Assembly (NCBI RefSeq): GCF_030348945.1
Contig: NZ_JAUCEN010000002.1
Coordinates: forward strand, 558,001-622,000
Origin: Peribacillus sp. ACCC06369
GTDB lineage: Bacteria; Bacillota; Bacilli; Bacillales; DSM-1321
Length of the DNA stretch: 64,000 bases
Direction: 5' to 3'
Within the stretch, counting starts at the first letter, position 1. The number at the start of each line of letters is the position of its first letter. The position numbers and the translations under genes were made by a program. The notes under the pieces are model-generated. The model ran no database searches and had not been told where the DNA came from. It was given only the letters and a program-made list of their open reading frames with translations. Positions 17,941-25,932 of the stretch are shown one piece after another.

Positions 17941-19218
17941 ATGAACCAATCTCATAAAATTGCATGTAAAGTGGCTATTATATATATAATCATTGGGGTC
18001 TTATGGATTATCGTTACGGATTACATCTCTATGACACAGGCAAAGGCGGATGTTCAGATATATGCAATGTTTCAACATTCCAAAGGATGGATGTTCATTT
18101 TCATAACCGGGCTTTTCTTATACTTCATAATCAGGTATTGGACGGGGAAAATGTTGAGGTCCCAACAGGAATTCAATCTAAAGGATGAACAGTATCAGTC
18201 GCTGTTCAAGCATAACCCCGATTGTGTCCTTGAACTGAATCTTGAAGGAAATGTCGTTTCAATTAACCCGGAAGCTGAAAAGCTGTTAGGTCATCACAGT
18301 GACAATTTGAAAGGCAAGAATGCGAATCATCTCATCAACTGGAATGAAAAGGAAAAAGTATCTGTTTTCTTTATACAGTCCCTTCAAGGCGAAGCCGTAA
18401 AATTCGAAACGACCATCCAGAATAAGAGTGATGAAAAGCGGATAATCCGTGTAACCTTTCTACCGATCATCGTTCAAGCGGAAATGCTTGGAGTATATGC
18501 AATCGTAAGGGATATTACTGAATTGCGGCGCGAAGAGGAATTGATGGTCATGTCGGAAAAGCTATCTGTAATCGGACATCTGGCTGCTGCCGTCGCACAT
18601 GAGATAAGAAATCCGCTGACATCTTTAAAAGGATTCGTACAATTAATGGACATGACACAGGAGGTCAACCCGCTGCATTCTGATATCATGTTGAAGGAAA
18701 TTGACCGAATTAATATTATCTCAAGTGAACTGTTGGTTCTCGGAAAGAAACAGGATGTCGCATTCCGAAGGATAGATCTTGCCGACAGTTTACAACAGGT
18801 ATTCACGTTGATGCAAGCAGAGACGAATTTGAATAATATCGAAATGGGGTTTAGGGTTAAAACCGCTGAACCGATTTATATTATGGCTGATTCAATTGAA
18901 CTTAAACAGTTGATAATCAATGTTGTCAAGAATAGCATTGAAGCGATAGAGGATAATGGGAAAATTGATCTGTCGCTGCAAATCCTCGATGATCAAGCTG
19001 TAGTCAGCGTGAGTGATAATGGCATAGGAATGATGCCCGAGCGCCTTGAAAGGATTGGTGAGCCTTTTTATTCGACGAAGGAAAAGGGCACAGGGATCGG
19101 ACTTGCAATTTGCCGGAAGGTCGTTCATCGCCTTGACGGGGAAATGCATTTTGAAAGTGAGATAAACAAAGGGACGACGGTTACAATTCGTATTCCGTTG
19201 GCTACTGGACAAGAATAA
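17941..19218 (+). CDS. Membrane PAS sensor histidine kinase (sporulation-kinase type)
   Basis: A 425-residue sensor kinase. Two membrane helices (about residues 8-28 and 50-70) are followed by a PAS domain (about 80-195, YQSLFKHNPDCVLELNLEGNV), a HisKA dimerisation domain with the phosphorylated His220 in AHEIRNPLTSLKGF, and an ATPase domain with N-box VVKNSIEAI, G1 VSDNGIGM, F-box PFYSTK and G2 GTGIGLAI. Architecture and wording resemble KinC/KinE-like kinases that feed the Spo0 phosphorelay. No response regulator is next to it, as expected for an orphan phosphorelay kinase. It has an AAAGGAT RBS. Confidence 0.88.
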   Translation: MNQSHKIACKVAIIYIIIGVLWIIVTDYISMTQAKADVQIYAMFQHSKGWMFIFITGLFLYFIIRYWTGKMLRSQQEFNLKDEQYQSLFKHNPDCVLELNLEGNVVSINPEAEKLLGHHSDNLKGKNANHLINWNEKEKVSVFFIQSLQGEAVKFETTIQNKSDEKRIIRVTFLPIIVQAEMLGVYAIVRDITELRREEELMVMSEKLSVIGHLAAAVAHEIRNPLTSLKGFVQLMDMTQEVNPLHSDIMLKEIDRINIISSELLVLGKKQDVAFRRIDLADSLQQVFTLMQAETNLNNIEMGFRVKTAEPIYIMADSIELKQLIINVVKNSIEAIEDNGKIDLSLQILDDQAVVSVSDNGIGMMPERLERIGEPFYSTKEKGTGIGLAICRKVVHRLDGEMHFESEINKGTTVTIRIPLATGQE

Positions 19219-19265
19219 GTGGTACTATGAAAGATAGGAAAAGTTTTATATTAAAGGAGAACGAT

Positions 19266-20402
19266 ATGAGCGAATTACCTGCATTAGTGAACGATAGAAA
19301 ACCATATATACAAGAGGTCTGGAAAAAGTCCGGATTCGGACAACTTACCCCGATTCAAACTAAAGCGATTCCCGTGATTGTTGAGGGAAAAGACATCATG
19401 GCTGAATCACCGACTGGAACCGGAAAAACTTTAGCTTATTTACTTCCAGTGTTAGAAAAGGTAGATCCTGAAAAAAAATCGCCGCAAGCTTTGATTTTGG
19501 CATCATCCCGAGAACTGGTCATGCAAATCAATGAAGAAATTCGCATTTGGTCAGAGGGAAGCGGCATAACGGGTGCAGCATTCATCGGCGGTGCTAATGT
19601 GAAAAGGCAGTTGGACAAACTGAAGAAGCATCCACAGGTAATTGCCGGAACACCGGGTAGGATTTATGAATTGATTGCCCAAAAGAAATTGAAGATGCAT
19701 GAAGTTAAGACGATTGTACTTGATGAAGGTGACCAATTGATCACTCCAGAGCATATGGGTACGATCAATAATATTATCAAAACAACCCTTAAAGACAGGC
19801 AAATAATGGTATTCTCGGCAACTCTGCCAGAGGAAACTGAAAAAGCGGCCCGAGGATTCATGAATGAACCCGAAATGATAAAGGTCGATAAGCATGAAAA
19901 AATGGAATCGAAAGTGGATCATCTGTACTTTGTTGTAGAGAGACGGGAAAAATCCAAGATTCTTGAGAAAATCACAAGACTTAAAGATGTGAAGGCCCTT
20001 GCCTTCCTGAATGATATAGCAGAACTGAGCGTCTTACATGAAAAGCTGAGCTATAAAGGTGTTGAAATGGGCGTGCTTCACGGGGAATCCAATAAAGTCG
20101 ACCGGGAGAAAGCGCTGCGCAAGCTTCGTTCCGGAAAATCCCCGATGTTGATAGCAACGGATGTAGCGGCTAGGGGGCTTGATATTAAAGGTCTTACTGC
20201 GGTCGTTCATATTGATATGGCTGATAACATCGATCAATATATCCATAGATCAGGGAGAACTGGGCGTGCAGGTGCAGACGGCACTGTTATTTCAATCGTA
20301 ACGGAAAGAGAAGAGCGAGAGTTGAAAAAAATGGCTCGTGAACTGGAGATTCCATTAACAAGAGTAACCTTCTATGGTGGAAACATCGTAGTCGATGAAT
20401 GA
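19266..20402 (+). CDS. yfmL: DEAD-box RNA helicase (YfmL-like)
   Basis: A 378-residue ATP-dependent RNA helicase with only the two RecA domains and no C-terminal extension, like B. subtilis YfmL (about 376), which is linked to 50S ribosome assembly and cold growth. ATG 19266 with AAAGGAGA five bases upstream is preferred over an in-frame ATG 13 codons earlier. Motifs: Q-motif LTPIQTKAIPV, motif I SPTGTGKT, Ia SSRELVMQI, GTPGRI, motif II reads DEGD instead of DEAD (about residue 153), motif III SAT, IV-VI up to HRSGRTGRAG. The Ala to Gly change in motif II is unusual, but all charged residues are retained. Confidence 0.9.
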   Translation: MSELPALVNDRKPYIQEVWKKSGFGQLTPIQTKAIPVIVEGKDIMAESPTGTGKTLAYLLPVLEKVDPEKKSPQALILASSRELVMQINEEIRIWSEGSGITGAAFIGGANVKRQLDKLKKHPQVIAGTPGRIYELIAQKKLKMHEVKTIVLDEGDQLITPEHMGTINNIIKTTLKDRQIMVFSATLPEETEKAARGFMNEPEMIKVDKHEKMESKVDHLYFVVERREKSKILEKITRLKDVKALAFLNDIAELSVLHEKLSYKGVEMGVLHGESNKVDREKALRKLRSGKSPMLIATDVAARGLDIKGLTAVVHIDMADNIDQYIHRSGRTGRAGADGTVISIVTEREERELKKMARELEIPLTRVTFYGGNIVVDE

Positions 20403-20409
20403 TTTGGAA

Positions 20410-20443
20410 AAGGGATGGCCGTGGCGGCTGTCTCTTTTTTTTT
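20410..20443 (+). terminator. Probable intrinsic terminator
   Basis: AGGGATGGCCG and CGGCTGTCTCT pair with several G-U pairs, followed by a run of nine T. Confidence 0.6.
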
Positions 20444-20512
20444 ACAAACACGATTAGGATTTAAGCAGGGAACATATACCATCCGACCAATTCTTAAAAC
20501 TCCTCCTTTTCT

Positions 20513-20980
20513 TTAAAAATTAAGTGGATGCTCAATTTGAATTCGCTCTACAGGACCTTTCACTGTCTTAAAATGGTGGGATTCCCAGTTAACCAAAAAT
20601 ATGCGGATGAAAATGAGTGAACCTCCAACTGCAACGTACCAGTGAACAGGGTCATCCAGCAAGAGGAATAACGGGTTCATGAATGTCAAGATCGACAATT
20701 CCCCGGCTGAATTGGTCCTTAAACCTATAAAGAAGCATCCCCTGACACCAGCTGTCTGGAAAAAAAGATGATACTCCATTTGGACCAATTCTTGATCTTT
20801 TTGAGTGCGGGCGTTTGATGAGCTTAACGACTATGGCCATGCTGAAATCTGCTAGGATGAACCGAAACACTGCCAGTAACTTAGGGTGAAGTACGCAAAG
20901 CCAATTTGTCCTATAGCGAATGAAGAACCCATTAAAGCAGTCGTTAATATAACCAGAAAACCAAAAATGAATTTGTTCAT
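20513..20980 (-). pseudogene. Decayed EamA/DMT-family transporter
   Basis: The minus strand begins with an ATG and NKFIFGFLVILTTALMGSSF, then needs frame changes to continue with FRFILADFSMAIVVKLIKRP, then LFFQTAGVRGCFFIGLRTNS and ILTFMNPLFLLL, and finally HWYVAVGGSLIFIRIFLVNW before the stop at 20513. This order matches DMT/EamA permeases (SSFAIGQIG, FQTAGV, SILTFTNPL, GIFLVNW). Only about 150 residues remain of some 300, so besides the frameshifts a large internal deletion has removed the second half-repeat up to the last helix. Confidence 0.7.
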
Positions 20981-21144
20981 CTTGCGCCCTGCCAAAATCT
21001 TTATCTATAAATTCTGATTGTGAAATTAAATTATATATACTGAATTCTGGAGTTTATTGATGGGGATATTCATGCATGAAAACGCTTCCTTTATATGGAT
21101 TTTTGACATATGATAGCAATAGATATAGGTTAGGAGGAGACGAT

Positions 21145-22320
21145 ATGACAGGGAAGTATAAAAAGTTTGAAACGGCAGTCATACATGAAGGATATGACTC
21201 GAAGAAGCATTTAGGAAGCTTGGCAACACCCTTATTCCAAACCTCAACATTCACTTTCGAAACGGCCGAGCAAGGGGAACGGCGTTTTGCCGGTATAGAA
21301 GATGGATATATTTATTCTCGCCTTGGAAATCCCACGGTACAAGTGCTTGAAGAAAAGATTGCCGCTTTGGAAGGGGGGGAAGCTGGCCTTGCTTTCGGAT
21401 CGGGTATGGCAGCGGTTTCAGCAGTGCTTTTTGCGTTAACTAAAACGGATGACCACATCCTGTGTTCACAGGGGCTATATGGATGTACATTCGGGCTTCT
21501 GCAGTTAATGAAAAATAAATACCGAATCACTCATGATTTTTGTGAAATGGATACAGAAGAACAAGTAAGGAAAATGATTCGGCCGGAAACGACCTGCATA
21601 TATGTAGAAACCCCAATCAATCCGACGATGAAAATGATTGATTTAGAGATGGTAGTGAGAGTTGCGAAGGAATATAATGTAACGGTCGTAGTCGATAATA
21701 CGTTTTCGACTCCCTACTTACAGAGACCGCTTGAATATGGATGTGATATCGTCCTTCATAGTGCGACAAAATATCTTTGCGGGCATGGGGATGTCGTTGC
21801 GGGCCTTGTTGTCGGCAAGAAGGAGTTTATGAAAAAGGTAGCTGGAACTACACAGAAGGATATCGGTGGAATCATTTCACCATTCGATGCCTGGTTACTA
21901 TTGCGGGGGGTAAAGACCTTGCCTGTCAGGATGGACCGTCACTCGGCCAATGCAATGGAGATCTTTCATGAACTTAAGAAACATCCAAAGGTGAAAAAGG
22001 TATATTATCCAGGTGATGAAGCCTCACCGGATCATTATATAATGCAAAAACAGATGAAACATGGCGGCGGCATTATCTCTTTCGAATTGCATGGCACAAA
22101 AAAGGATGCGCAGGAATTCCTCAATAAATTGGAACTTATCAAAATTGCCGTCAGTCTAGGGGATGCCGAAACATTGATCCAGCATCCCGCCACCATGACG
22201 CACTCTGCCATTCCTGAAGATTCGCGGGAACAAATGGGCATCAGTGACCAACTAGTCCGTCTCTCAGTTGGCCTTGAAGCTTGGCAGGACGTATGGCATG
22301 ATCTTCAGCAGGCATTTTAG
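21145..22320 (+). CDS. mdeA: L-methionine gamma-lyase
   Basis: A 391-residue PLP enzyme of the Cys/Met metabolism family that splits methionine into methanethiol, 2-oxobutanoate and ammonia. The start at 21145 has GGAGGAGA six bases upstream; an in-frame ATG 23 codons earlier has no RBS. Motifs: YIYSRLGNPTV, FGSGMAAVSA, VDNTFSTPYLQRP and the PLP lysine in SATKYLCGHGD (about Lys208). The residue after the active-site tyrosine is the cysteine of LYGCTFGLL (about Cys114), a hallmark of methionine gamma-lyases as against cystathionine enzymes. It is a single gene facing the TspO-like gene. Confidence 0.87.
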   Translation: MTGKYKKFETAVIHEGYDSKKHLGSLATPLFQTSTFTFETAEQGERRFAGIEDGYIYSRLGNPTVQVLEEKIAALEGGEAGLAFGSGMAAVSAVLFALTKTDDHILCSQGLYGCTFGLLQLMKNKYRITHDFCEMDTEEQVRKMIRPETTCIYVETPINPTMKMIDLEMVVRVAKEYNVTVVVDNTFSTPYLQRPLEYGCDIVLHSATKYLCGHGDVVAGLVVGKKEFMKKVAGTTQKDIGGIISPFDAWLLLRGVKTLPVRMDRHSANAMEIFHELKKHPKVKKVYYPGDEASPDHYIMQKQMKHGGGIISFELHGTKKDAQEFLNKLELIKIAVSLGDAETLIQHPATMTHSAIPEDSREQMGISDQLVRLSVGLEAWQDVWHDLQQAF

Positions 22321-22337
22321 GCAGCCATATTTCCTTT

Positions 22338-23066
22338 TCAGCTCCTTCTATTTTTGATGAAGATTGTGATGGACACGATAAAGATGAGAGCAGCCAGAAT
22401 ATAAGAAATGTCTGAGGTTACCGGGGAGGCGGCACCATTTCGGATCCCGATGCCTATGAACGCCCAAACGAATACGAGAGGATAGCACCAATCCCGGTTT
22501 TTACCTGCAAAGACAAAGGCCAGGATTGTTGCTGCAATCAGCAAAATGATTGTCCAAGCTACACTGGAAATCCCATAACCTTCCCATTTAATATAGGTAA
22601 GGTAATAAGAAATGTCAGCGATGGCAGCAACACTCACCCAGCCTGTATAAACGGAAAACGGAAATAGATCGAAAGCAGTATGCTCCACTTTTTTTATGCT
22701 TATATAAATGACCATTAATGTAGCCAAAAGAGCGATGATAATGAATACGGATAACAAAAAGTGTTCGTAATGCCAAGCCAAAAGCCAGGAACCATTCAGT
22801 ACACAGCTTAAAGCGAACCAAGGGGAGGATGCCTTATAAACAGGGCTGTTAAGGTGGTTACCTAAAAACTGCCTGATTACCCAAATGGCCAGCAGAAAGT
22901 AGATAAAGCCCCATATGGAAAATACATAACCGGCAGGAGTGAAAAGGACATCCAATTTATCAGAGACCTCTCCTGATGTTTGGCCGTTCAATGGCAGGAA
23001 ATTGGCTAGAAAATTCATTGTTACGACGAATAGAAAGAAAATCAAATTGGTGATGGCAATAAGCAT
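22338..23066 (-). CDS. TspO/MBR-related tryptophan-rich membrane protein
   Basis: A 242-residue integral membrane protein with about seven hydrophobic helices, longer than classical five-helix TspO (about 160). The core pattern PAGYVFSIWGFIYFLLAIW near residue 47 and the Trp-rich segments (GSWLLAWHYEHF, VFVWAFIGIG) are those of the extended tryptophan-rich sensory protein group. The start has a perfect AAGGAGGAAG RBS. The ligand and role are unknown; classical TspO proteins bind porphyrins. It ends 17 bases from the convergent methionine gamma-lyase gene. Confidence 0.8.
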   Translation of the reverse strand: MLIAITNLIFFLFVVTMNFLANFLPLNGQTSGEVSDKLDVLFTPAGYVFSIWGFIYFLLAIWVIRQFLGNHLNSPVYKASSPWFALSCVLNGSWLLAWHYEHFLLSVFIIIALLATLMVIYISIKKVEHTAFDLFPFSVYTGWVSVAAIADISYYLTYIKWEGYGISSVAWTIILLIAATILAFVFAGKNRDWCYPLVFVWAFIGIGIRNGAASPVTSDISYILAALIFIVSITIFIKNRRS

Positions 23067-23308
23067 GAGCTTCCTCCTTGTATGAATTGTGACTCCTATA
23101 ACTTATTCCACCATTTAGGCATGTTTAATCTTTTTGGAGCACATCGGAGGTACTCGGAAATGAATTTCATTTTTCCATATAGAAAGGGATTTCCTGTAAC
23201 TAATGAACCATTTAAGTTTAGAAATTTCAAATCTTTTTTCACTTTATGGCGTTAAAATATTCAAAAATTCATATTATTTTAGTCCTTCCGGTCGTAAGAT
23301 CAAAAATA

Positions 23309-23351
23309 AACCGCCTAAACCTTTGTATTAAAGGGTTTGAGGCGGTTTTTA
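23309..23351. terminator. Strong bidirectional hairpin terminator
   Basis: A long stem (AACCGCCTAAACCTTT / AAAGGGTTTGAGGCGGTT) followed by T on the plus strand and, less strongly, on the minus strand. No gene lies immediately upstream, so it probably ended a gene that has since been lost. Confidence 0.8.
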
Positions 23352-23984
23352 TTTGTTCCATTTTAGTGTTTGGTAGGTAGGAAAGGTTGGCACAATTGAA
23401 GGGTGCATTGAATCGTATACTCCACACGAAATGCTAGCTTAAATGATAAAGCCTTAATGAGGACTTTGTAAATCGTCAAGAAGTTCCACCTGAAGAAGTA
23501 GGGAAGTAACTTTTTATTGTCTGAAAGTAATAACTGATAAAGGCTGTAATTTTTGGTTTGAATACAGAATTAGAAGACGAAAATACAAGATTGGTCTATG
23601 AGGATAAATCACAGATGTTAGATATAACCAGGCTTATGGGAGATTCATTTTATAGAACGTGGATAGATAATTTGAAATCATTAAGCATCCATAATTATGG
23701 GGGTTCCTAAATTGCCTAAACTTACAAACATCCGTTCTGTAATCGGATTCGAATACTCAAAATTTTTTTCAACATTAGAGCAAAATTCCCAAAGAAAATC
23801 TTTATAGAAAATATATAAAGAAAACCCTCTGAATTCGATTGTATAGTTATATTATCATCTATTCAATTGGGTGCTTTTTATCTTGGAGAAAGAAGATGTC
23901 AATATATTCATTAATGGGGACAAGCACAAGCGTAAATTTAGTAAATCCATATTATATAACAATACATGATATGGGGATGATTAT
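23352..23984 (+). other. Gene-poor scar with an unrecognised open stretch at 23534-23710
   Basis: No intact gene is recognised. An open stretch at 23534-23710 reads FGLNTELEDENTRLVYEDKS and continues to DNLKSLSIHNYGGS before a stop. It lacks a start codon with RBS and looks like the end of a decayed protein gene that cannot be named. The first copy of a 29-base direct repeat lies at 23867-23895. An ORF from ATG 23896 to 24060 overlaps the Cys-rich ORF in another frame and is thought spurious. Confidence 0.4.
23867..23895 (+). repeat. Direct repeat, copy 1 (terminator-RBS cassette)
   Basis: A 29-base segment with core TTGGGTGCTTTTTAT and GGAGAAAGAAG recurs at 24245-24273 with one mismatch. 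In the second copy it forms the right arm of a terminator and the RBS of the next gene, a compact arrangement common in phage genomes. Confidence 0.75.
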
Positions 23985-24155
23985 ATGGGGAAACATAGTT
24001 GTAAGAAAAAAAAGGATAAAAAGTGTTGCAAAAAAGAGAAACACAGTTGTAAGAAGGTAAAAGATTGTTGCAAGAAAAAAGAGAAAAAGTGTTGTAAAAA
24101 AGAGAGTAAAAAGCATTATTTTGAATGGAATAGTAAAATCAAAATCAGGTGGTAA
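23985..24155 (+). CDS. Cys/Lys-rich mini-protein (56 aa), unknown function
   Basis: The ATG at 23985 lies nine bases after GGGGAT and opens a 56-codon frame. The protein has eight cysteines, six of them as three CC pairs, in a lysine-rich background with few other residues: HSCKK, DKKCCKKE, HSCKKVKDCCKKKE, KKCCKKE, then an aromatic tail HYFEW ending in IRW. The phrase KHSCKK is repeated, so the gene probably arose by internal duplication. Cysteine density suggests metal binding or heavy disulphide cross-linking, as in metallothioneins or spore-coat proteins, but no family is recognised. It lies in a prophage-like scar. Low complexity (A-rich) sequence could also give such a frame by chance. 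Confidence 0.45.
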   Translation: MGKHSCKKKKDKKCCKKEKHSCKKVKDCCKKKEKKCCKKESKKHYFEWNSKIKIRW

Positions 24156-24223
24156 GTACATTCCGATACAATATAGTAGTTTAGTTAATGGTAAGTTGCA
24201 AAGCACTAATTGAATTTAAATAG

Positions 24224-24265
24224 TTTAAATATTGCACTCATTCTTTGGGTGCTTTTTATTTTGGA
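24224..24265 (+). terminator. Short hairpin terminator within the direct repeat copy 2
   Basis: GCACTC, a short loop and GGGTGC are followed by TTTTTATTTT, directly in front of the RBS of the HNH remnant. Confidence 0.5.
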
Positions 24266-24273
24266 GAAAGAAG
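24245..24273 (+). repeat. Direct repeat, copy 2
   Basis: The second copy of the 29-base segment described at 23867-23895, differing by one base. The two copies are 378 bases apart and may reflect duplication of a phage gene start. Confidence 0.75.
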
Positions 24274-24286
24274 GTGAGGAAATAGT

Positions 24287-24460
24287 ATGGGTAAGCAGGC
24301 TTATTACAATAAATACAAACGTGATAAAGAAGCTAAGAAGTTCTATAACTCATCTGGTTGGAAGAAGTGCAGTGCTGTTGTATTGGCAGGAGACAATCAT
24401 TTATGCCAGGAATGGTGGAAGAAACGGATCACACCTGTAGACATGGTCCATCACATATAA
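24287..24460 (+). pseudogene. Truncated phage HNH endonuclease
   Basis: The frame starts with ATG 24287 and reads YYNKYKRDKEAKKFYNSSGW, LCQEW, then PVDMVHHI before a TAA stop. This matches the N-terminal half of the small HNH endonucleases found beside terminase genes of Bacillus phages (YxxxxRD...FYxSxxW, C-x2-C, DxVHHI). The second cysteine of the first zinc knuckle is replaced by Trp and the whole second half with the catalytic His/Asn and the second Cys pair is absent. The product cannot be active. Confidence 0.7.
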
Positions 24461-24646
24461 CTTGCAGCTAACTTGATTTTTAGTATGGCCGAGCTTATGG
24501 GCCAAGTCTTTATAGTATCCATTGTGTGGTCCAAACTCTTTTTATTCATTTACATAAACTAGTCATTAACATATTCGAGACTTTGAAGAGGTGAGATTAA
24601 TTGGGTTTAAACAAAAAATGTAAAGATTGAACAAAAGGTAGAGTAA

Positions 24647-24823
24647 AACGTCGAAGTGGATGTAAACGTGCCTGCTAAGGATAAAAAAGGGAATAGGGAT
24701 CTTCCCTTACACGTGGTTAAAATCGGAAGGATATACAAAGTATCCAAAATTACTTTTTTAAAATGGCTTGATGGAGAAGGGCAAGGAGATTCATTCCTTG
24801 TTCTTTTTATTTTGTCGTGGTAA
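24647..24823 (+). pseudogene. Remnant of a small excisionase-type HTH protein
   Basis: The open frame contains VEVDVNVPAKDKKG, RDLPLHVVKIGRIYKVSKIT and FLKWLDGEG, which is the recognition-helix region of MerR/excisionase-like HTH_17 proteins (KIGR-x-Y-x-x-x-K-x-x-F-x-x-WL). It is preceded in frame by a stop at 24644-24646 and has no start codon. Together with the HNH fragment it marks a degraded mobile element. A weak hairpin terminator (GGGCAAGGA / TCCTTGTTC plus T) overlaps its end at 24777-24813. Confidence 0.5.
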
Positions 24824-24999
24824 TATGTCATTAATTAAAAGTCAATTCAGTGGTAGTTTTTTGGTAGGATACTTGGAAGGAATGAACAATATTCAACAGA
24901 ACTATAAAACATTTCAATCAATATCATAACCGTAAAAATCCTATTACATAGGCTTTTAAATAACAACATAATACTAGAAAGCGCAGCAATGTGTTGATA

Positions 25000-25130
25000 G
25001 TGTCCTTCGGGGTCGGGTGAAAATCCCAACCGGCGGTGATGAAGAAATTCTAAGCCCGCGAGCCTGATAAAGGCAGGATTTGGTGAGATTCCAAAGCCGA
25101 CAGTACAGTCTGGATGGGAGAAGGACGTGT
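25000..25130 (+). ncRNA. FMN riboswitch (RFN element)
   Basis: The aptamer shows the conserved strings CGGGGTCGGGTGAAAATCCC, AACCGGCGGTGAT, AGCCCGCGAGCC, GATTTGGTGAGATTCC and AAGCCGACAGTACAGTCTGGATGGGAGAA. The closing stem P1 is GTCCTTC (25002-25008) with GAAGGAC (25120-25126). In Bacillus this element binds FMN and stops transcription of riboflavin genes. It lies about 145 bases upstream of ribE. Confidence 0.96.
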
Positions 25131-25151
25131 GGAACCCAAGTGTATACGTAC

Positions 25152-25187
25152 GCCTAATTTTTCAAAAAAGAAAATATTAGGCTTTTT
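25152..25187 (+). terminator. Terminator 1 behind the FMN riboswitch
   Basis: GCCTAATTTTTC pairs with GAAAATATTAGGC and is followed by TTTTT. It is positioned as an expression platform of the riboswitch. Confidence 0.75.
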
Positions 25188-25223
25188 AGGTATACAGTTT
25201 TTTTCACTCATTTCTCCTGCTAA

Positions 25224-25256
25224 CTCCTTAGGTCTTCCTAAGGGGTTTTTTATATT
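25224..25256 (+). terminator. Terminator 2 in the ribE leader
   Basis: CTCCTTAGG, loop TCTT, CCTAAGGGG and TTTTTT end just before the ribE RBS. Two consecutive terminators between aptamer and first gene are unusual; this one is the likelier switch element for ribE. Confidence 0.8.
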
Positions 25257-25275
25257 TTATAAAAGGGGGAAAAAC

Positions 25276-25914
25276 ATGTTTACGGGAATCATTGAGGATA
25301 TCGGTACCGTCCATTCCTTGAAAAAAGGAAAAAGCAGTATGGAGCTGTCGATTCGTTCTGAAAAAATCCTTGAAGATGTTCATCTGGGGGATAGTATTTC
25401 AGTCAACGGGGTCTGCTTAACGGTAACGTCCTTCACGAAAAGTTTGTTTACGGTCGATGTGATGCCGGAAACGGTCAAAGCTTCCTCGATCCGGACGTTA
25501 AAGTTGGGATCACCTGTGAATCTCGAACGAGCCATGAGTGCACAGGGAAGGTTTGGCGGTCATTTTGTTTCAGGTCATATCGACGGAACCGGAACAATCA
25601 TAAAAAAAGAACGAAAAGAAAATGCCGTATATTATGTAATCCAATTGGAAGAAGGGCTCAGTACCTTTTGCATTCCAAAAGGATCTGTAGCCATTGATGG
25701 AACGAGCTTGACGATATTTGGAATCGAACGAAACCTTTTGACTGTATCACTGATTCCATTGACTCATCAGGACACCGTATTGGGGCAAAAAGCGGCTGGC
25801 GATATAGTTAACATCGAAAATGACATGATAGGGAAATATATTATACATCAAATGAAAAATGGTGATTCAAAACCAGGGTTGAATTTAGAGTTTTTGGCAG
25901 AGCACGGATTCTAA
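25276..25914 (+). CDS. ribE: Riboflavin synthase, alpha chain
   Basis: A 212-residue enzyme that dismutates two 6,7-dimethyl-8-ribityllumazines into riboflavin. Two lumazine-binding barrels are visible: [12 protein letters not shown] ... [13 protein letters not shown] in the first and GHIDGTGTI ... AIDGTSLTI in the second, each with the expected motif, including the catalytic-region Cys of NGVCLTV. The start at 25276 has AAAAGGGGG; an upstream in-frame ATG at 25114 lies inside the riboswitch and is rejected. It is the first gene of the operon; ribD, usually in front of it in Bacillus, is missing. Confidence 0.96.
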   Translation: MFTGIIEDIGTVHSLKKGKSSMELSIRSEKILEDVHLGDSISVNGVCLTVTSFTKSLFTVDVMPETVKASSIRTLKLGSPVNLERAMSAQGRFGGHFVSGHIDGTGTIIKKERKENAVYYVIQLEEGLSTFCIPKGSVAIDGTSLTIFGIERNLLTVSLIPLTHQDTVLGQKAAGDIVNIENDMIGKYIIHQMKNGDSKPGLNLEFLAEHGF

Positions 25915-25932
25915 TAAAAGGGCGGTGTAATG

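Noticed and set aside
23896..24060. 54-residue frame starting at ATG 23896 behind the direct repeat
   Set aside because: It overlaps the Cys-rich frame, has no recognisable features and ends in reading through the A-rich repeat in another frame. It may be the scar of a duplicated phage gene start.
25114..25275. N-terminal extension of riboflavin synthase from ATG 25114
   Set aside because: It would translate the end of the FMN aptamer and both terminators; ATG 25276 has a good RBS and gives the normal family length.
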